Counted from the first letter of the stretch, positions 42,701-51,712 are shown. The stretch is DNA of 56,496 nt from Shewanella algidipiscicola (GCF_003605125.1 NZ_QPQT01000022.1:1-56496), one strand, 5' to 3'. Notes: generated from the sequence alone by a model not told the origin. Numbers and translations: made by a program.

Positions 42701-44680
42701 GGCAAAAACATCCACCCCAGGCGCCGATACGTTAGGAACCATCACATTAGGGGTAGTCAGGCTAGGGCCGCGAGATGAGAAGCTTGCTAACAGGTCGGCT
42801 TCACGTTCGTTGGTCACAATCTCTGAGGCATAAATACTGGCTTGGGTATCTACTGCCCCAGCGACCCATTCGATGAGTTTTTTCCCCGCGTTATAGTCAA
42901 CGTGCAACCCAGGAATGGGGAACACATTTAAGTTCAAGGTGTGGCCGCCTGAACCATCATCCCAATTAATCGCGTTATAGAGCACGACCGCACCCGCGCC
43001 GCCGGCGGCCACATTGACGCCTTTGTCCACCCGTGGGATATCGCCACGCTTACATAAGACAATCTCATTGCTGTTGAAGGTATTTGCAGGAAACGGGGTT
43101 AGACAGAGTGCATCGCCATAAGTGGCTGCATCTACCAGAGTACCGCTGAAGTCGCCTGTAATGCCGGCACCGATGATCTCTTGTGGCGCATTAGCATCGG
43201 CAAAGTCGGTGAGCATACCTGAGATTTGATCGATTTTACGGCCATGAGTACTCGCCGCAACCGAGGTTAGCCAGGGCGATACATGGTCAATATTCGATGG
43301 GCCATATTGGCCCCAGTTACCGGCAGAGGCTGCAACAGAAATATCCGATTCACGCGCGGCGAGAAAGGCCATTTCGATAGCATCGTACCAAGGTAAGCTC
43401 TCTAAGCCACCAATAGAGAAGTTAATGACATCGACCCCGTCGATAATGGCATCTTCGATGGCCGCTATAAGTGCATCACCTGGGCAGCCACCATAGGTTT
43501 CGCCGTAAGATCCATCTCCAGCATAACAGGCTTGGTATGCGATAATGTTGGCACGTGGTGCCACACCTGACACTTCAGGTAACACTAATGGCGTTGGCAC
43601 ACCATCAGAGGATTCTGTCATGCCATTTAATGGAAAGTTCAAATTATATAGCAGGTTACCTGCAACCGTGCTGGCTGTGTGTGAACCGTGGCCATTGTAA
43701 TCTTCGCCATTAGGTGGTCGCTTGTATTCGATATCCCACGCCGGAACGTCTGGCTGATAAACCGGATCTTTGTAGGCATCGGTAATGACGTTGTACGAAC
43801 GCACCCCTATCAGTTTACTGTTACACATCATTGGGTATTCGAGACAATCACCTACATAGTTACCTTCGCCTAATGGATTAATGTGTCTATAGCCATCACC
43901 TGCAACGGCGGCGAAAGAGGGGTGATCTGAGTTAATCCCGGTATCGATAATCCCGGCGATAATCCCTTCTCCGCGCAGTTCAACGCCATCGGGGACGCTT
44001 GTTCCTTGCCACACCATGTCGGCGCCAATGTGTTTTGGCCCTGCATCGGTAAATAACTTGTACTCTTTCGCGCGGGTGACCGCTTTGATCCCTACCATTT
44101 TAGCCACATCGGCCGCTTGCTGTTGTGTCAGCTTGAGGGTCATGCCGTTTAAGGCAACATTAAAGCGCTGCTCGATTTGAGCATCGGGGGCAACCATTCT
44201 AATTTGGTTCACGGCGCGATCTTGTGTCTGGGTCAAGAACTGTTTATAGCGTTTAGCCGCAGGGCTCTTGACATCTAATGTGTCACGCCCATTGCTGCGT
44301 AAATTGGATTGCTGGCTACGTGGTGAGGTGGCTGCATAATCGGGTCGCTCACCTTGATATAGCGCGATTGGCGCATCCATCAGTTGGATGATGTAGGTAT
44401 GCCGGCCTTGAATATCATTTTCCCACACAAAAGGTGCTCGATGATTGCTGCCTCTAGCGGCTCGGTGTACGTTGATACCGTTTTGTCCAAGGGACTTGGC
44501 TTTGTTTGCTGAGTGTGAATGTTTGTTGTTGTATTTTTCCAGCAATTCTGGGGTTATTTTGACACCGACCAAATTATTGATTTGGTGTAGCTCTGGGGAC
44601 AAGGGGTCAGCAACAAGCGCCCCTAGTCCTGTCGCATACAACGCGGCTAGCGTCATAATGCTCATCTTCTTGAGTTTCAT
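39785..44680 (-). CDS. Large S8 subtilisin-like protease with GlyGly-CTERM anchor
   Basis: A 1631-residue secreted serine protease. In order: a signal peptide (about 1-25); an I9 inhibitor-type propeptide (about 90-210); the S8 catalytic domain with Asp (IIDTGINSDH, about 242), His (YNGHGSHTAS, about 330) and Ser (SGTSMSGPHVAG, about 680), into which a PA domain (about 490-640) is inserted; then beta-sandwich regions with an Ig-like late segment (VDENDSISFEVLIQ); and a C-terminal GlyGly-CTERM signal (DDGGSLGYFVVGLL, then RRRK). The last suggests export by type II secretion and processing by rhombosortase. AGGAATGA lies just before the ATG at 44680. Divergent from a LysR gene. Confidence 0.93.
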   Translation of the reverse strand: MKLKKMSIMTLAALYATGLGALVADPLSPELHQINNLVGVKITPELLEKYNNKHSHSANKAKSLGQNGINVHRAARGSNHRAPFVWENDIQGRHTYIIQLMDAPIALYQGERPDYAATSPRSQQSNLRSNGRDTLDVKSPAAKRYKQFLTQTQDRAVNQIRMVAPDAQIEQRFNVALNGMTLKLTQQQAADVAKMVGIKAVTRAKEYKLFTDAGPKHIGADMVWQGTSVPDGVELRGEGIIAGIIDTGINSDHPSFAAVAGDGYRHINPLGEGNYVGDCLEYPMMCNSKLIGVRSYNVITDAYKDPVYQPDVPAWDIEYKRPPNGEDYNGHGSHTASTVAGNLLYNLNFPLNGMTESSDGVPTPLVLPEVSGVAPRANIIAYQACYAGDGSYGETYGGCPGDALIAAIEDAIIDGVDVINFSIGGLESLPWYDAIEMAFLAARESDISVAASAGNWGQYGPSNIDHVSPWLTSVAASTHGRKIDQISGMLTDFADANAPQEIIGAGITGDFSGTLVDAATYGDALCLTPFPANTFNSNEIVLCKRGDIPRVDKGVNVAAGGAGAVVLYNAINWDDGSGGHTLNLNVFPIPGLHVDYNAGKKLIEWVAGAVDTQASIYASEIVTNEREADLLASFSSRGPSLTTPNVMVPNVSAPGVDVFAAYADEMPFSMFPAPSDYVAISGTSMSGPHVAGALALLTQAYPQWTPAMIQSALMTTALPGKSYSNTIPTKLQEATFYEMGSGVINVARAMKVGLVMDETADNYRAANPEEGGDVTALNVPYLVNSECKSSCTWMRTFTATTDGEWEISAIGLEAEGAPFLELAVYPNSFSLKAGESQSIMVTANVLDVTSVNVNSSSNEVFGKVEITPKDNRLASQYLPVMARYSGSSLPEMVSGVIHRDNGTILTPELMTKEISELNVKVHGLTAGKMSHHKLSASKLPDFTQPETLSSNPGIDIQFFDVPEGTSRIVWEVTSEDKAAVSKVDIGMDLNANGLVEWHDEAICFSSTDLLDYCNINNPLPGRYWAMVSNNKSLYGDAKDTQDSIKTSLAIIANESNQALTITGPQSTNGLDPYQLQMHWTLPDAQKGDRFYGVIEVGSSADNEGNIGKMAIHLVHAGDDVAIVTSQEQAKEGDVVDVTVTLAPNTLGLERDVNLNVTLPEGLQLLEDTVMAISNNQSLQDSINIEGQQISLSTLQMASNAQQRKYQYTTSAVDESCRVPIGSNPYYLDLLSEAGITAEPAIQGRVVDTVILPLSIFGIEHIPLYNNNPDYMEPDTLTISPGGFIQLDSMPLFWPAHYPVAGDFFPDTIIAPLWRGDGATLSEYNLDTDSLDGVSMASTADGTYLIIEWDNMRQEFAWGVNFEPDYDARYSFEVIASSQIDFTPGKHEFIFAYDKLEGTKSHLGSIGLHGYYGPRGTFGPSYGYSGDGFAYDDLDVKIEEGLVVCANYIGPEQSEIKVSFSARVGATGVGHALSLAVDSDYTGSDSTTSIATINVPSNLSIGAINDMSVDENDSISFEVLIQDKENTANAIKVSGEHINAVIEGNMVTLTPEQDWHGETVVTVTAHDITFPNDAAHTRFNLTVMSNGVDPVPPAPEPETPQVDSSDDGGSLGYFVVGLLALAVGRRRKLHPH

Positions 44681-44969
44681 GTTTCATTCCTTGTTTATTT
44701 TCGTTGTTGCGAACATGTTAATGGTCGCGACTCGATTGTTACGGTTTACTCTGTCGTCAAGCTAATGCGTTATGCGTATCGGGATATGTTAAAAAGCTAT
44801 AATTGGTCACGACGATGATTTTTAATTGTTTTTAATCAGTTGCTTGTCTGTTTTTTAGGTGATGGGATATGTTCTGGTGAGATACAAAGTGTCACAGCAA
44901 GTTAGTTGTTGAACGTTTATCACAAGGTTATGTTGTTGTTTTGTTACGTGGTTGGTGGGCGGATTCGCT

Positions 44970-45887
44970 GTGATCGAATTTAGACATTTACGAAATTTTA
45001 ATGTACTTGCTAAGGAGCAAAATTATCAAAAGGCCGCCAAACGGCTTAACCTCGCTCAACCATCACTGACCAGAAGCATACAAAGGCTGGAGAGTTTACT
45101 CGGTGCTGAGTTGCTTAATCGCGGACATCAATCGATGTCGTTGACGGCGTCAGGTGAATTGGTGTTAAGTCATAGCGATACTATTTTGGACAGTGTCGAT
45201 ACTTTGCGTAAGGAGCTGCATTATCTGCAGGGCAAAAGTAGCGGCCATTTATTGATAGGAGCCAGCCCTGTACCTGCTAACACCATTATTGGTCCAGCAA
45301 TAGGACGTTTTGTTGAGCAGCATCCCGATGTAAACGTGGAGTTGAAGGTCGCAACTTGGCAGGAGCATATACAACAACTGCTGCTGGGGAAGTTATCTTT
45401 GATGGTGACCGATATTACAAGAGAAGCGTTAGGTCATGATGCATTGCTACAGGCGTTTAATTTGCCTTCTTATGATGCGATTTTTTGCACACGAAAAACC
45501 CATCCTTTGGCGGTGAAGTCTGAACTGACTTTAGCAGACATACGCGATTATCCTTTAGCTATACCACGCAATTTACCGACGGGAGTGATGGAGTCTTTTG
45601 GTGATCTTTTTTCCCCATACCGAGATGATTTTGCAGGGTTGCTGCGTTATGACACCTTTCAACCGATAAGCAGTGCACTTCAACATTCCCATATGGTGGC
45701 TTTAGCGCCTCAAATTAGTGTGATAGAGGAACAGAGGAAACCATTGCTATGTGCCTTGAGCCCAATAGATATGCCTCCTTTAGCTGTGTGCTTTAGTATT
45801 GTGACACTTAAAAAGCAAAGCTGTATTACTACGAGTCGATTTGTACATCAATTGATTTCAAGTGTCGCCGAACTATCGCTATCCTGA
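44970..45887 (+). CDS. LysR-family transcriptional regulator
   Basis: A 305-residue LysR-type regulator. The typical beginning MIEFRHLRNFNVLAKEQNYQ, with a helix-turn-helix KAAKRLNLAQPSLTRSIQRL, places the start at the GTG 44970; six extra in-frame codons from a TTG at 44952 do not fit the family. The effector domain (about 90-295) starts GHLLIGASPVPANT. It is divergent from the secreted subtilase gene across 289 bases, so regulation of that protease is a natural guess, but no operator was identified. Effector unknown. Confidence 0.88.
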   Translation: MIEFRHLRNFNVLAKEQNYQKAAKRLNLAQPSLTRSIQRLESLLGAELLNRGHQSMSLTASGELVLSHSDTILDSVDTLRKELHYLQGKSSGHLLIGASPVPANTIIGPAIGRFVEQHPDVNVELKVATWQEHIQQLLLGKLSLMVTDITREALGHDALLQAFNLPSYDAIFCTRKTHPLAVKSELTLADIRDYPLAIPRNLPTGVMESFGDLFSPYRDDFAGLLRYDTFQPISSALQHSHMVALAPQISVIEEQRKPLLCALSPIDMPPLAVCFSIVTLKKQSCITTSRFVHQLISSVAELSLS

Positions 45888-45927
45888 TGGTTGCGATGAA
45901 GTGTTTAGAGTGGTCAGTGTGGACTGA

Positions 45928-45974
45928 GTGACTGTATTTAGGTGACTGTATTTAGGTGACTGTATTTAGGTGAC
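45928..45974. repeat. Tandem repeat, 14-base unit
   Basis: GTGACTGTATTTAG occurs three times without mismatch (45928, 45942 and 45956), followed by a partial GTGAC. Confidence 0.95.
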
Positions 45975-46076
45975 CGTCATATGCCGCTATAGCGCGTGAG
46001 TTTTTTGAAGCGCCTCCTTTTCGGTCTTATCTATGGTGAATTTGTTTAAATCTACAGCGGTTAGTCTGTCAGGGGT

Positions 46077-46103
46077 TAAGAAACATCGTTGCTTGGCCGA
46101 TAT
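46077..46103 (+). promoter_or_regulatory. FliA (sigma-28) type promoter of the chemoreceptor
   Basis: TAAGAAAC, 11 bases, then GCCGATAT. This fits the flagellar consensus TAAAGTTT-N11-GCCGATAA with correct spacing and a seven-of-eight match in the -10 part. The start codon lies 109 bases downstream. Chemoreceptor genes are usual members of this regulon. Confidence 0.7.
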
Positions 46104-46211
46104 AAACTATAATCGCTAAAGGGTTACAGCCTTTATTCAAGTGTGTTGATAGTCGATTAAGTTAATCAAGCTAACATTGCTCAGCCAATTTACTTTAAGG
46201 ATCCTTTCTCT

Positions 46212-48074
46212 ATGCTCATTCGCCACAAATTGCTTGCTAGTGCCGCAGTGTCTATCTGTTCGGTTATTGCGATGTTTGGTTTACAGCTATATTCAGGCGA
46301 TACGCTCGACGATCTTTCGCACGCAGCTCAGAGAGTGATTGAGTTGGAAAAAGAAGTGCTTAGCCTACGCAAAGATGAAAAAGATTTTTTTGTGCGTTTA
46401 GACTTGAGCTACCTAGATAAACATAAAGTAAACGCGAGTCAGTTAGACAGTACTCTGCATGCACTCAATGAGACGTTCGAACATTATGGTATCTCTGCTG
46501 CAACGTTAGATGGTTTTAAACAAAGCGTAGAGCGCTATGAGGCTGTATTTATTGATATTGTAAATTTACAGCAAAAAATAGGTTTACATCCCAAGGATGG
46601 TTTATATGGCGCACTGCGCAGTGCGGTGCACCAAGTTGAATCATTAGTTGAGCAATACAATGAAGCTGAAATGATGGTGACTATGTTGCAGCTTAGACGT
46701 AATGAAAAAGATTTCATGCTGCGTCGTGATGTGAGTTACGTTGATAAGTTCAATACTAATCTAGGCAAATTAAAGCAGCAGGTCAGTGATTCGATGTTAG
46801 AAAGTCATGTCCAGTCGCAACTCATTCGATTGCTTGATGGCTATCAAACTAGCTTTAAGATGTTAGTCGACACTGAAACTGAGCTTGGCTTGAGCAAAGA
46901 AGATGGTCAAATGGAGCTCTTAAGAGAAAGTATTGCTAAGGCTGAAGATGATTTAGTGGTGTTGAAAAAACAATCTCTTGAGGCGATTGATAGCGCGCAG
47001 AGCCGCGCGACTACCATAGGCATTGTCGTGTTTATTTTGATCACCATAATCTTAGTTGGTTTCACTCTGGCCATTATTCGCAGCATAATGGATCCCGTTA
47101 AAAAGATCAGCGAGGCTATTTCGCAAATCGAAGAAACCAAAGATCTGACTCTACGTTGTGATACCACTTTAGGTGATGAGATAAGCCAGATTGGTATTCA
47201 TTTTAATAGTATGGTCGATTCATTACAGCAGCTGATTAAGCAGGTGTTAGATTCTGTCGATATGGTTAATCGTTCGTGTAAAGAACTATCTGAAAACTCC
47301 ATTCGCGCATCTGAAGGGGTGAGTCGCCAGTTGAATGAAACCGATATGGTTGCCACTGCAATCACTGAAATGGGCGCCACTATTGATGAAATCGCTAATA
47401 ATACTGAATTGGCCGCAGAGCGTGCCAGCAATACCCATAATAATGCGCAGCAGGGACAAGTGGGTGTGGTGCAGACTATCGAAAAAATTCAAGCATTGGC
47501 AGAGCAACTCAATGGCTCAGTGCAAGTGGTGGCGGATCTTGAAAAAGACAGCGAAACCATTGGCAGCGTCCTTGATGTGATCAGAGGCATTGCTGATCAA
47601 ACTAACCTACTAGCGTTGAACGCCGCCATTGAGGCGGCTAGAGCCGGTGAGCAAGGTCGTGGCTTTGCGGTCGTAGCCGATGAGGTTAGAAGTTTAGCTA
47701 TGCGCACCCAAGAGTCGACAGAGGAGATTTCTGGGATTATTGAAACCTTACAATCGCGCACGCGCTCGATTGTAGAGTTAATGGAATCGACTCAAAAGCA
47801 AGGTAGTGAAAGTGCTGCTGAGGCGGCAAATGCTGGCGCTTTACTAGAACAAATTAATGCCGATGTAACCAACATTATGGATATGAGCACACAAATTGCG
47901 GCCGCTATCGAAGAGCAGAGTGCGGTGGCCTCAGAGGTGAACCAAAACGTGGTGATCATTCGCGATATCGCCGCAGACTCAGCAACAGCAGCGCAAGAAA
48001 ATGCCAATGCTTCGGATGAAGTGCGTGCACGTACCGAAGCGCTTTACCAGGCGGTAAGCTTATTTAAGATTTAA
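46212..48074 (+). CDS. Methyl-accepting chemotaxis protein with HBM sensor domain
   Basis: A 620-residue chemoreceptor. TM1 is at about 8-27; the periplasmic sensor (about 40-270) is the helical bimodular kind, with twice-occurring LRxxEKDFxxRxDxSYxDK elements (LRKDEKDFFVRLDLSYLDK and LRRNEKDFMLRRDVSYVDK); TM2 is at about 272-292; HAMP at about 293-347; and the signalling hairpin (about 370-620) has the conserved tip IRGIADQTNLLALNAAIEAA. HBM domains in known receptors bind organic acids. The C-terminus lacks the CheR-binding pentapeptide. A FliA-type promoter lies upstream. The ligand cannot be told. Confidence 0.95.
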   Translation: MLIRHKLLASAAVSICSVIAMFGLQLYSGDTLDDLSHAAQRVIELEKEVLSLRKDEKDFFVRLDLSYLDKHKVNASQLDSTLHALNETFEHYGISAATLDGFKQSVERYEAVFIDIVNLQQKIGLHPKDGLYGALRSAVHQVESLVEQYNEAEMMVTMLQLRRNEKDFMLRRDVSYVDKFNTNLGKLKQQVSDSMLESHVQSQLIRLLDGYQTSFKMLVDTETELGLSKEDGQMELLRESIAKAEDDLVVLKKQSLEAIDSAQSRATTIGIVVFILITIILVGFTLAIIRSIMDPVKKISEAISQIEETKDLTLRCDTTLGDEISQIGIHFNSMVDSLQQLIKQVLDSVDMVNRSCKELSENSIRASEGVSRQLNETDMVATAITEMGATIDEIANNTELAAERASNTHNNAQQGQVGVVQTIEKIQALAEQLNGSVQVVADLEKDSETIGSVLDVIRGIADQTNLLALNAAIEAARAGEQGRGFAVVADEVRSLAMRTQESTEEISGIIETLQSRTRSIVELMESTQKQGSESAAEAANAGALLEQINADVTNIMDMSTQIAAAIEEQSAVASEVNQNVVIIRDIAADSATAAQENANASDEVRARTEALYQAVSLFKI

Positions 48075-48090
48075 TTTTTACGCTAGCAGT

Positions 48091-48133
48091 AAAACAACAG
48101 GGCCAAGATGTTTCATCTTGGCCCTGTTGTTTT
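48091..48133 (+). terminator. Very stable terminator of the chemoreceptor gene
   Basis: A perfect 20-base stem, AAAACAACAGGGCCAAGATG with its exact complement, with a TTT loop; the T tail is part of the stem. A second perfect 11-base hairpin (CCCCCTAAACC / GGTTTAGGGGG) follows at 48136-48168. Confidence 0.9.
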
Positions 48134-48384
48134 AACCCCCTAAACCAAGGTAAGACAGGTTTAGGGGGGAAATAGCTTAGATGGTTCAGGTGATGCGCAA
48201 GAGAGTTTAGGCTGAGATAATTTGAGTTATGGTCTAGAGAGCTTAGGTGATAGCTCTGGAAGCTTAGCGAGGATGTTGGGGACTCGTGTTAGATACCTAT
48301 TTCAGAGCACTTTTAATCGACACTAGGTCACTGCACAACTCTTTGTACACTACTAAATTAACAACAGTATTTAAAATCTATAGA

Positions 48385-48415
48385 AACAAAAAAGCCTCGC
48401 ATTGCGAGGCTTTTT
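48385..48415. terminator. Terminator of tRNA-Phe
   Basis: AAAAAAGCCTCGC and GCGAGGCTTTTTT form a perfect 13-base stem around ATT. On the minus strand it lies 31 bases after the tRNA and can act in either direction. Confidence 0.9.
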
Positions 48416-48445
48416 TGTTTAGTTGCCGCAGCACCTAATTAAATT

Positions 48446-48521
48446 TGGTGCCCGAACCCGGAATCGAACCAGGGACACGAGGATTTTCAATCCTCTGCTC
48501 TACCGACTGAGCTATTCGGGC
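48446..48521 (-). tRNA. tRNA-Phe (anticodon GAA)
   Basis: A 76-base tRNA with all arms visible on the minus strand: acceptor GCCCGAA / TTCGGGC, D arm AGCTCAGTCGGTAGAGC, anticodon loop TTGAAAA with GAA, T arm with GGTTCGATTCC, and an encoded CCA end. It is nearly identical to E. coli tRNA-Phe. Confidence 0.98.
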
Positions 48522-48531
48522 GACGGGGTGC

Positions 48532-48560
48532 ATTAAATAGCTTTTCGGGATTTGAGTCAA
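48532..48560 (-). promoter_or_regulatory. Promoter of tRNA-Phe
   Basis: On the minus strand TTGACT, 17 bases, then TTTAAT, followed by a GC-rich discriminator (GCACCCCG) as in stringently controlled stable-RNA genes. It lies 10 bases before the tRNA 5' end. Confidence 0.7.
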
Positions 48561-49084
48561 CCCATTTATTGAAAATATGCTTCAAAAGCTTCCGTTTGAA
48601 TAAGTTTTGCACGAAACGTACTTTTTTGTCGCAATTATGATTTTAAAACCGTATTTAAGTTAGTGTGAGGTTTTGCGGGATGCCACTATGGCGTTAAACG
48701 AGGCCTGTTAAATAGGATTAGGGTATCCAACGAGAAGGATGTTCGCATGGTTAATCGCAGATGTAAGTTAGATAATCAGCTTGGTCTCAGTAGGGCGGGA
48801 GTTTAAGTGACTTAGTATTAGGGCTTAGATTGTCATTCAACATGGTTTTAACTGGCACGCAAGATAAGCGAAGATGTTAAATAGGTGGTCGCTCTTAACG
48901 AATAGTAACTGTGAGAGACGTTATCGGGCGTAACGCTATGTTGTAATCGGTAGGGGACACTGACAAGGCTGTGCAAGGTCGCTCTTTAGTGATGTGCGTA
49001 ACCTTAGGGCTTAATTTAAAACAGTGGGCTTTACGCGTCAAAAAAGAGACAAAGTGTGTGGGGGGCTAAAGATGTGTAATTTAA

Positions 49085-49119
49085 GGCTGACATCAATCGG
49101 TTTACCGTTGATGTCAGCC
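49085..49119 (-). terminator. Probable terminator of bamD
   Basis: GGCTGACATCAA and TTGATGTCAGCC form a 12-base perfect stem that extends through CGG / CCG past one bulge. It lies 22 bases after the bamD stop and is followed by a weak T-rich tail. Confidence 0.6.
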
Positions 49120-49140
49120 AGAGCGTTAATATATCAGTAG

Positions 49141-49899
49141 TTATTTTACTAATTGATTATCAGGAAAGTTGCTTTGCATCACCAATAACACATGCTCTTT
49201 AAGTTGCTCTTGTCCAAGCTCCTCATAAGCCGTCGCCATGATCTCTAAGGCGCGCTCTGTGTGAGGTGTACCAGGATACGATTCCATCACGGTTTGCGCT
49301 CTCACTGCCGCAGCGCTCCATGCATTCATCTTGATATAGTACTCGGCGACGGTCACTGAGTACTTTGCCAGACGATTTTTTAAAAATTGCATACGTTTTT
49401 GCGCATCAGCAGCGTATTTACTGTTAGGATACGACTTTATCAAACGGTCAAAATCTTTAAAGGCATCTTGCGCCGCTTTTGGGTCTCTATCTGTCCTGTC
49501 AATATTTAGCATGTCATGAAACATGTAATTATCTGACTGCATATTGACGAGTCCACGCATATAATAGACGTAATCTATATCTTTATGGGTGGGGTTTAAG
49601 CGAATAAAGCGATCGATATTGGCGATACCAGAAGCGGGATCGTCCAGTTTGTAATATGCGTAAATCAGGTCTAATTGCACTTGAGTTTTGTGTGGACCGA
49701 ACGGATAACGAGAGTCCAACGCTTCCAATGAGCGCACAGCTTTACTGTAGTTGCCTAACTCCATTGACGTTCTAGCTTGTGAATAAAGCACTTCAGGGGA
49801 TGATTTAGTCAGTTCGATATCATCTTCTGGACTACTACTGCAAGCCGCGAGGGCCAGTGATAACAAGGCGACAGCAGCGCCTTTGGCAAAATTATGCAT
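49141..49899 (-). CDS. bamD: Outer-membrane assembly lipoprotein BamD
   Basis: A 252-residue lipoprotein of the BAM complex that inserts beta-barrel proteins into the outer membrane. It has a lipoprotein signal (lipobox LAAC, Cys20) and five TPR-like repeats, with recognisable LYSQARTSMELGNYSKAVRS, LEALDSRYPFGPHKTQVQLD and DRLIKSYPNSKYAADAQKRM segments. The length matches E. coli BamD (245). It is divergent from rluD, the same arrangement as in many gammaproteobacteria. Essential in E. coli. Confidence 0.97.
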   Translation of the reverse strand: MHNFAKGAAVALLSLALAACSSSPEDDIELTKSSPEVLYSQARTSMELGNYSKAVRSLEALDSRYPFGPHKTQVQLDLIYAYYKLDDPASGIANIDRFIRLNPTHKDIDYVYYMRGLVNMQSDNYMFHDMLNIDRTDRDPKAAQDAFKDFDRLIKSYPNSKYAADAQKRMQFLKNRLAKYSVTVAEYYIKMNAWSAAAVRAQTVMESYPGTPHTERALEIMATAYEELGQEQLKEHVLLVMQSNFPDNQLVK

Positions 49900-50021
49900 A
49901 CTTGAATTCGATTCTTTTTAAGTTGTAGTTAAGAATTTTTCCATTTCAGGATAAAATAGAAACAATCCGATTGTAACAGATAGCACATTATTTTGGACCC
50001 CAAAACGCGGGTACGGTTCCT

Positions 50022-50993
50022 ATGACACAAGAGATTAATCTAAAAAGCGAGATAACAGCAACACAAACTGGTCAAAGATTGGATCAAACTTTGGCCGAAA
50101 TGTTCCCTGATTATTCTCGCACACGCATCAAAGAGTGGATACAGGCAGGCGCTGTCAGTGTCGACGGTGTAGTGCAAACTAAGCCTCGAGAAAAAGTACT
50201 CGAAGGCCAAGAGATTGAAGTGCAAGCTACGCTGCACGAAGAAACGAAAGCTGAAGCACAAGCTATTGATTTAAATATAGTCTATGAAGATGACCATATT
50301 TTGGTTATCAATAAGCCAGCCGGTTTAGTGGTGCATCCAGGAGCTGGCAACAGTGACGGTACCTTGCTTAATGCGTTATTGCATTACTGCCCTGAGATTG
50401 AGTTGGTGCCAAGAGCGGGGATTGTGCATCGTCTCGATAAAGACACCACAGGATTAATGGTGGTGGCTAAGACGGTGGAAGCGCAAACTCATTTAGTGGC
50501 GGCATTACAAGCACGAGAAATCGTTCGCGAATATGAAGCGATAGTACAGGGCACCCTTATTTCGGGTGGCACTGTGGATGAGCCTATTGACCGCCATCCG
50601 ACTAAGCGTACTCACATGGCTGTGGTACATAACGGTAAGCCAGCGGTGACCCATTATCGTGTCGCCGAAAAGTTTCGAGCTCATACGCGCTTGAGATTGC
50701 GCCTTGAATCTGGTCGTACGCATCAGATCCGCGTGCATATGGCCCATATTGGTCACGTATTAGTGGGCGATCCGGTTTACGCTGGCCGTCCGCGTCCGCC
50801 TAAAGGGGTGACGCCTGAGTTTTTCGAGATCTACATGGGCTTTAAGCGCCAAGCGCTACATGCGATCAGACTTGAGCTAGCTCATCCATTTACGTGTGAA
50901 ATCATGAGCTGGCAGGCGCCAGTGCCTGATGATATGGTGCAATTGACTCGAGCGTTGCGTGAAGATACCAAAGCGCATCCGACCGATTATTAA
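50022..50993 (+). CDS. rluD: 23S rRNA pseudouridine synthase RluD
   Basis: A 323-residue pseudouridine synthase that modifies uridines 1911, 1915 and 1917 in helix 69 of 23S rRNA. It has an N-terminal S4 domain (about 18-80, with SRTRIKEWIQAGAVSVDG), the catalytic motif VHRLDKDTTGLMVVA with the nucleophile Asp (about 139), and the C-terminal block LESGRTHQIRVHMAHIGHVL. The length matches E. coli RluD (326). Its stop codon overlaps the pgeF start by one base, so translation of the two is probably coupled. Confidence 0.97.
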   Translation: MTQEINLKSEITATQTGQRLDQTLAEMFPDYSRTRIKEWIQAGAVSVDGVVQTKPREKVLEGQEIEVQATLHEETKAEAQAIDLNIVYEDDHILVINKPAGLVVHPGAGNSDGTLLNALLHYCPEIELVPRAGIVHRLDKDTTGLMVVAKTVEAQTHLVAALQAREIVREYEAIVQGTLISGGTVDEPIDRHPTKRTHMAVVHNGKPAVTHYRVAEKFRAHTRLRLRLESGRTHQIRVHMAHIGHVLVGDPVYAGRPRPPKGVTPEFFEIYMGFKRQALHAIRLELAHPFTCEIMSWQAPVPDDMVQLTRALREDTKAHPTDY

Positions 50994-51712
50994 TGCTACC
51001 ATCAGACTGGCTTATACCTAAAGGGGTGAAGCTCGCCTTCACCCAGAGACAGGGTGGTGTAAGCCAGCCGCCTTTCGATAGTCTTAATCTCGGTACCCAC
51101 GTGGGTGACTCGCTCACCGATGTTATGCAAAATCGCGCTATTATTAGAAGCGCATTAGCACTGCCATGTGAGCCAGCTTGGTTGGAGCAGGTGCATGGTG
51201 TCAAAGTGGTCGATCTTGATAATGATCAACAACGAGTTGCCGACGGCAGTTTTTGCCAAAGTACTAATCATGTTTGTGCCGTGCTGACTGCAGATTGCCT
51301 GCCGGTGCTTATTTGCGATAAACAGGCTACGCAAGTGGCTGCTGTACATGCCGGTTGGCGCGGCTTGTGCGATGGCATTATTGAAGCTGCGATAGGACAA
51401 TTTGATGCGCCAGCCGATCAGCTATTGGTTTACCTAGGGCCCTGTATTGGTGCTACAGCCTTTGAAGTTGGTGATGACGTCAGGCAGCAATTTATCGCTA
51501 AACATCTGCAAACAACCTTGTTTTTTAGCCCTCGCGGACATAAATATATGGGGGATCTGCAAGGGATCGCACGCTATCGCATTGAGCAAGCGGGTGTTAG
51601 CCATATTTTTTGCTCATCCGATTGTACTTATACCTTGAAACAGCGTTATTTTTCCTATCGCCGCGAGCCAATCACCGGTCGAATGGCTTCCTTGATCTGG
51701 TTAGAAAAGTAG
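50993..51712 (+). CDS. pgeF: Multicopper-oxidase-like peptidoglycan editing factor PgeF (YfiH)
   Basis: A 239-residue laccase-domain protein of the YfiH/PgeF family. In E. coli this protein prevents misincorporation of serine in place of alanine in peptidoglycan precursors; other members oxidise phenols or act on purine nucleosides. Metal-site pieces are clear: LEQVHGVKVV, LTADCLPVLI, AAVHAGWRGL and YLGPCIGATAFEVG, supplying the conserved His-Cys-His set. The ATG shares its A with the rluD stop. Following gene clpB has its own heat-shock promoter. Confidence 0.95.
   Translation: MLPSDWLIPKGVKLAFTQRQGGVSQPPFDSLNLGTHVGDSLTDVMQNRAIIRSALALPCEPAWLEQVHGVKVVDLDNDQQRVADGSFCQSTNHVCAVLTADCLPVLICDKQATQVAAVHAGWRGLCDGIIEAAIGQFDAPADQLLVYLGPCIGATAFEVGDDVRQQFIAKHLQTTLFFSPRGHKYMGDLQGIARYRIEQAGVSHIFCSSDCTYTLKQRYFSYRREPITGRMASLIWLEK

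Larger units (their letters stand above)
45888..46211. other. Upstream region of the chemoreceptor gene
   Basis: No gene. It contains a perfect 14-base tandem repeat (45928-45974) and a FliA-type promoter (46077-46103), listed separately. Confidence 0.6.
48522..49140. other. Gene-free stretch between bamD and tRNA-Phe
   Basis: About 620 bases. It contains the tRNA promoter at one end and a hairpin downstream of bamD at the other; nothing was recognised in between. Confidence 0.5.
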
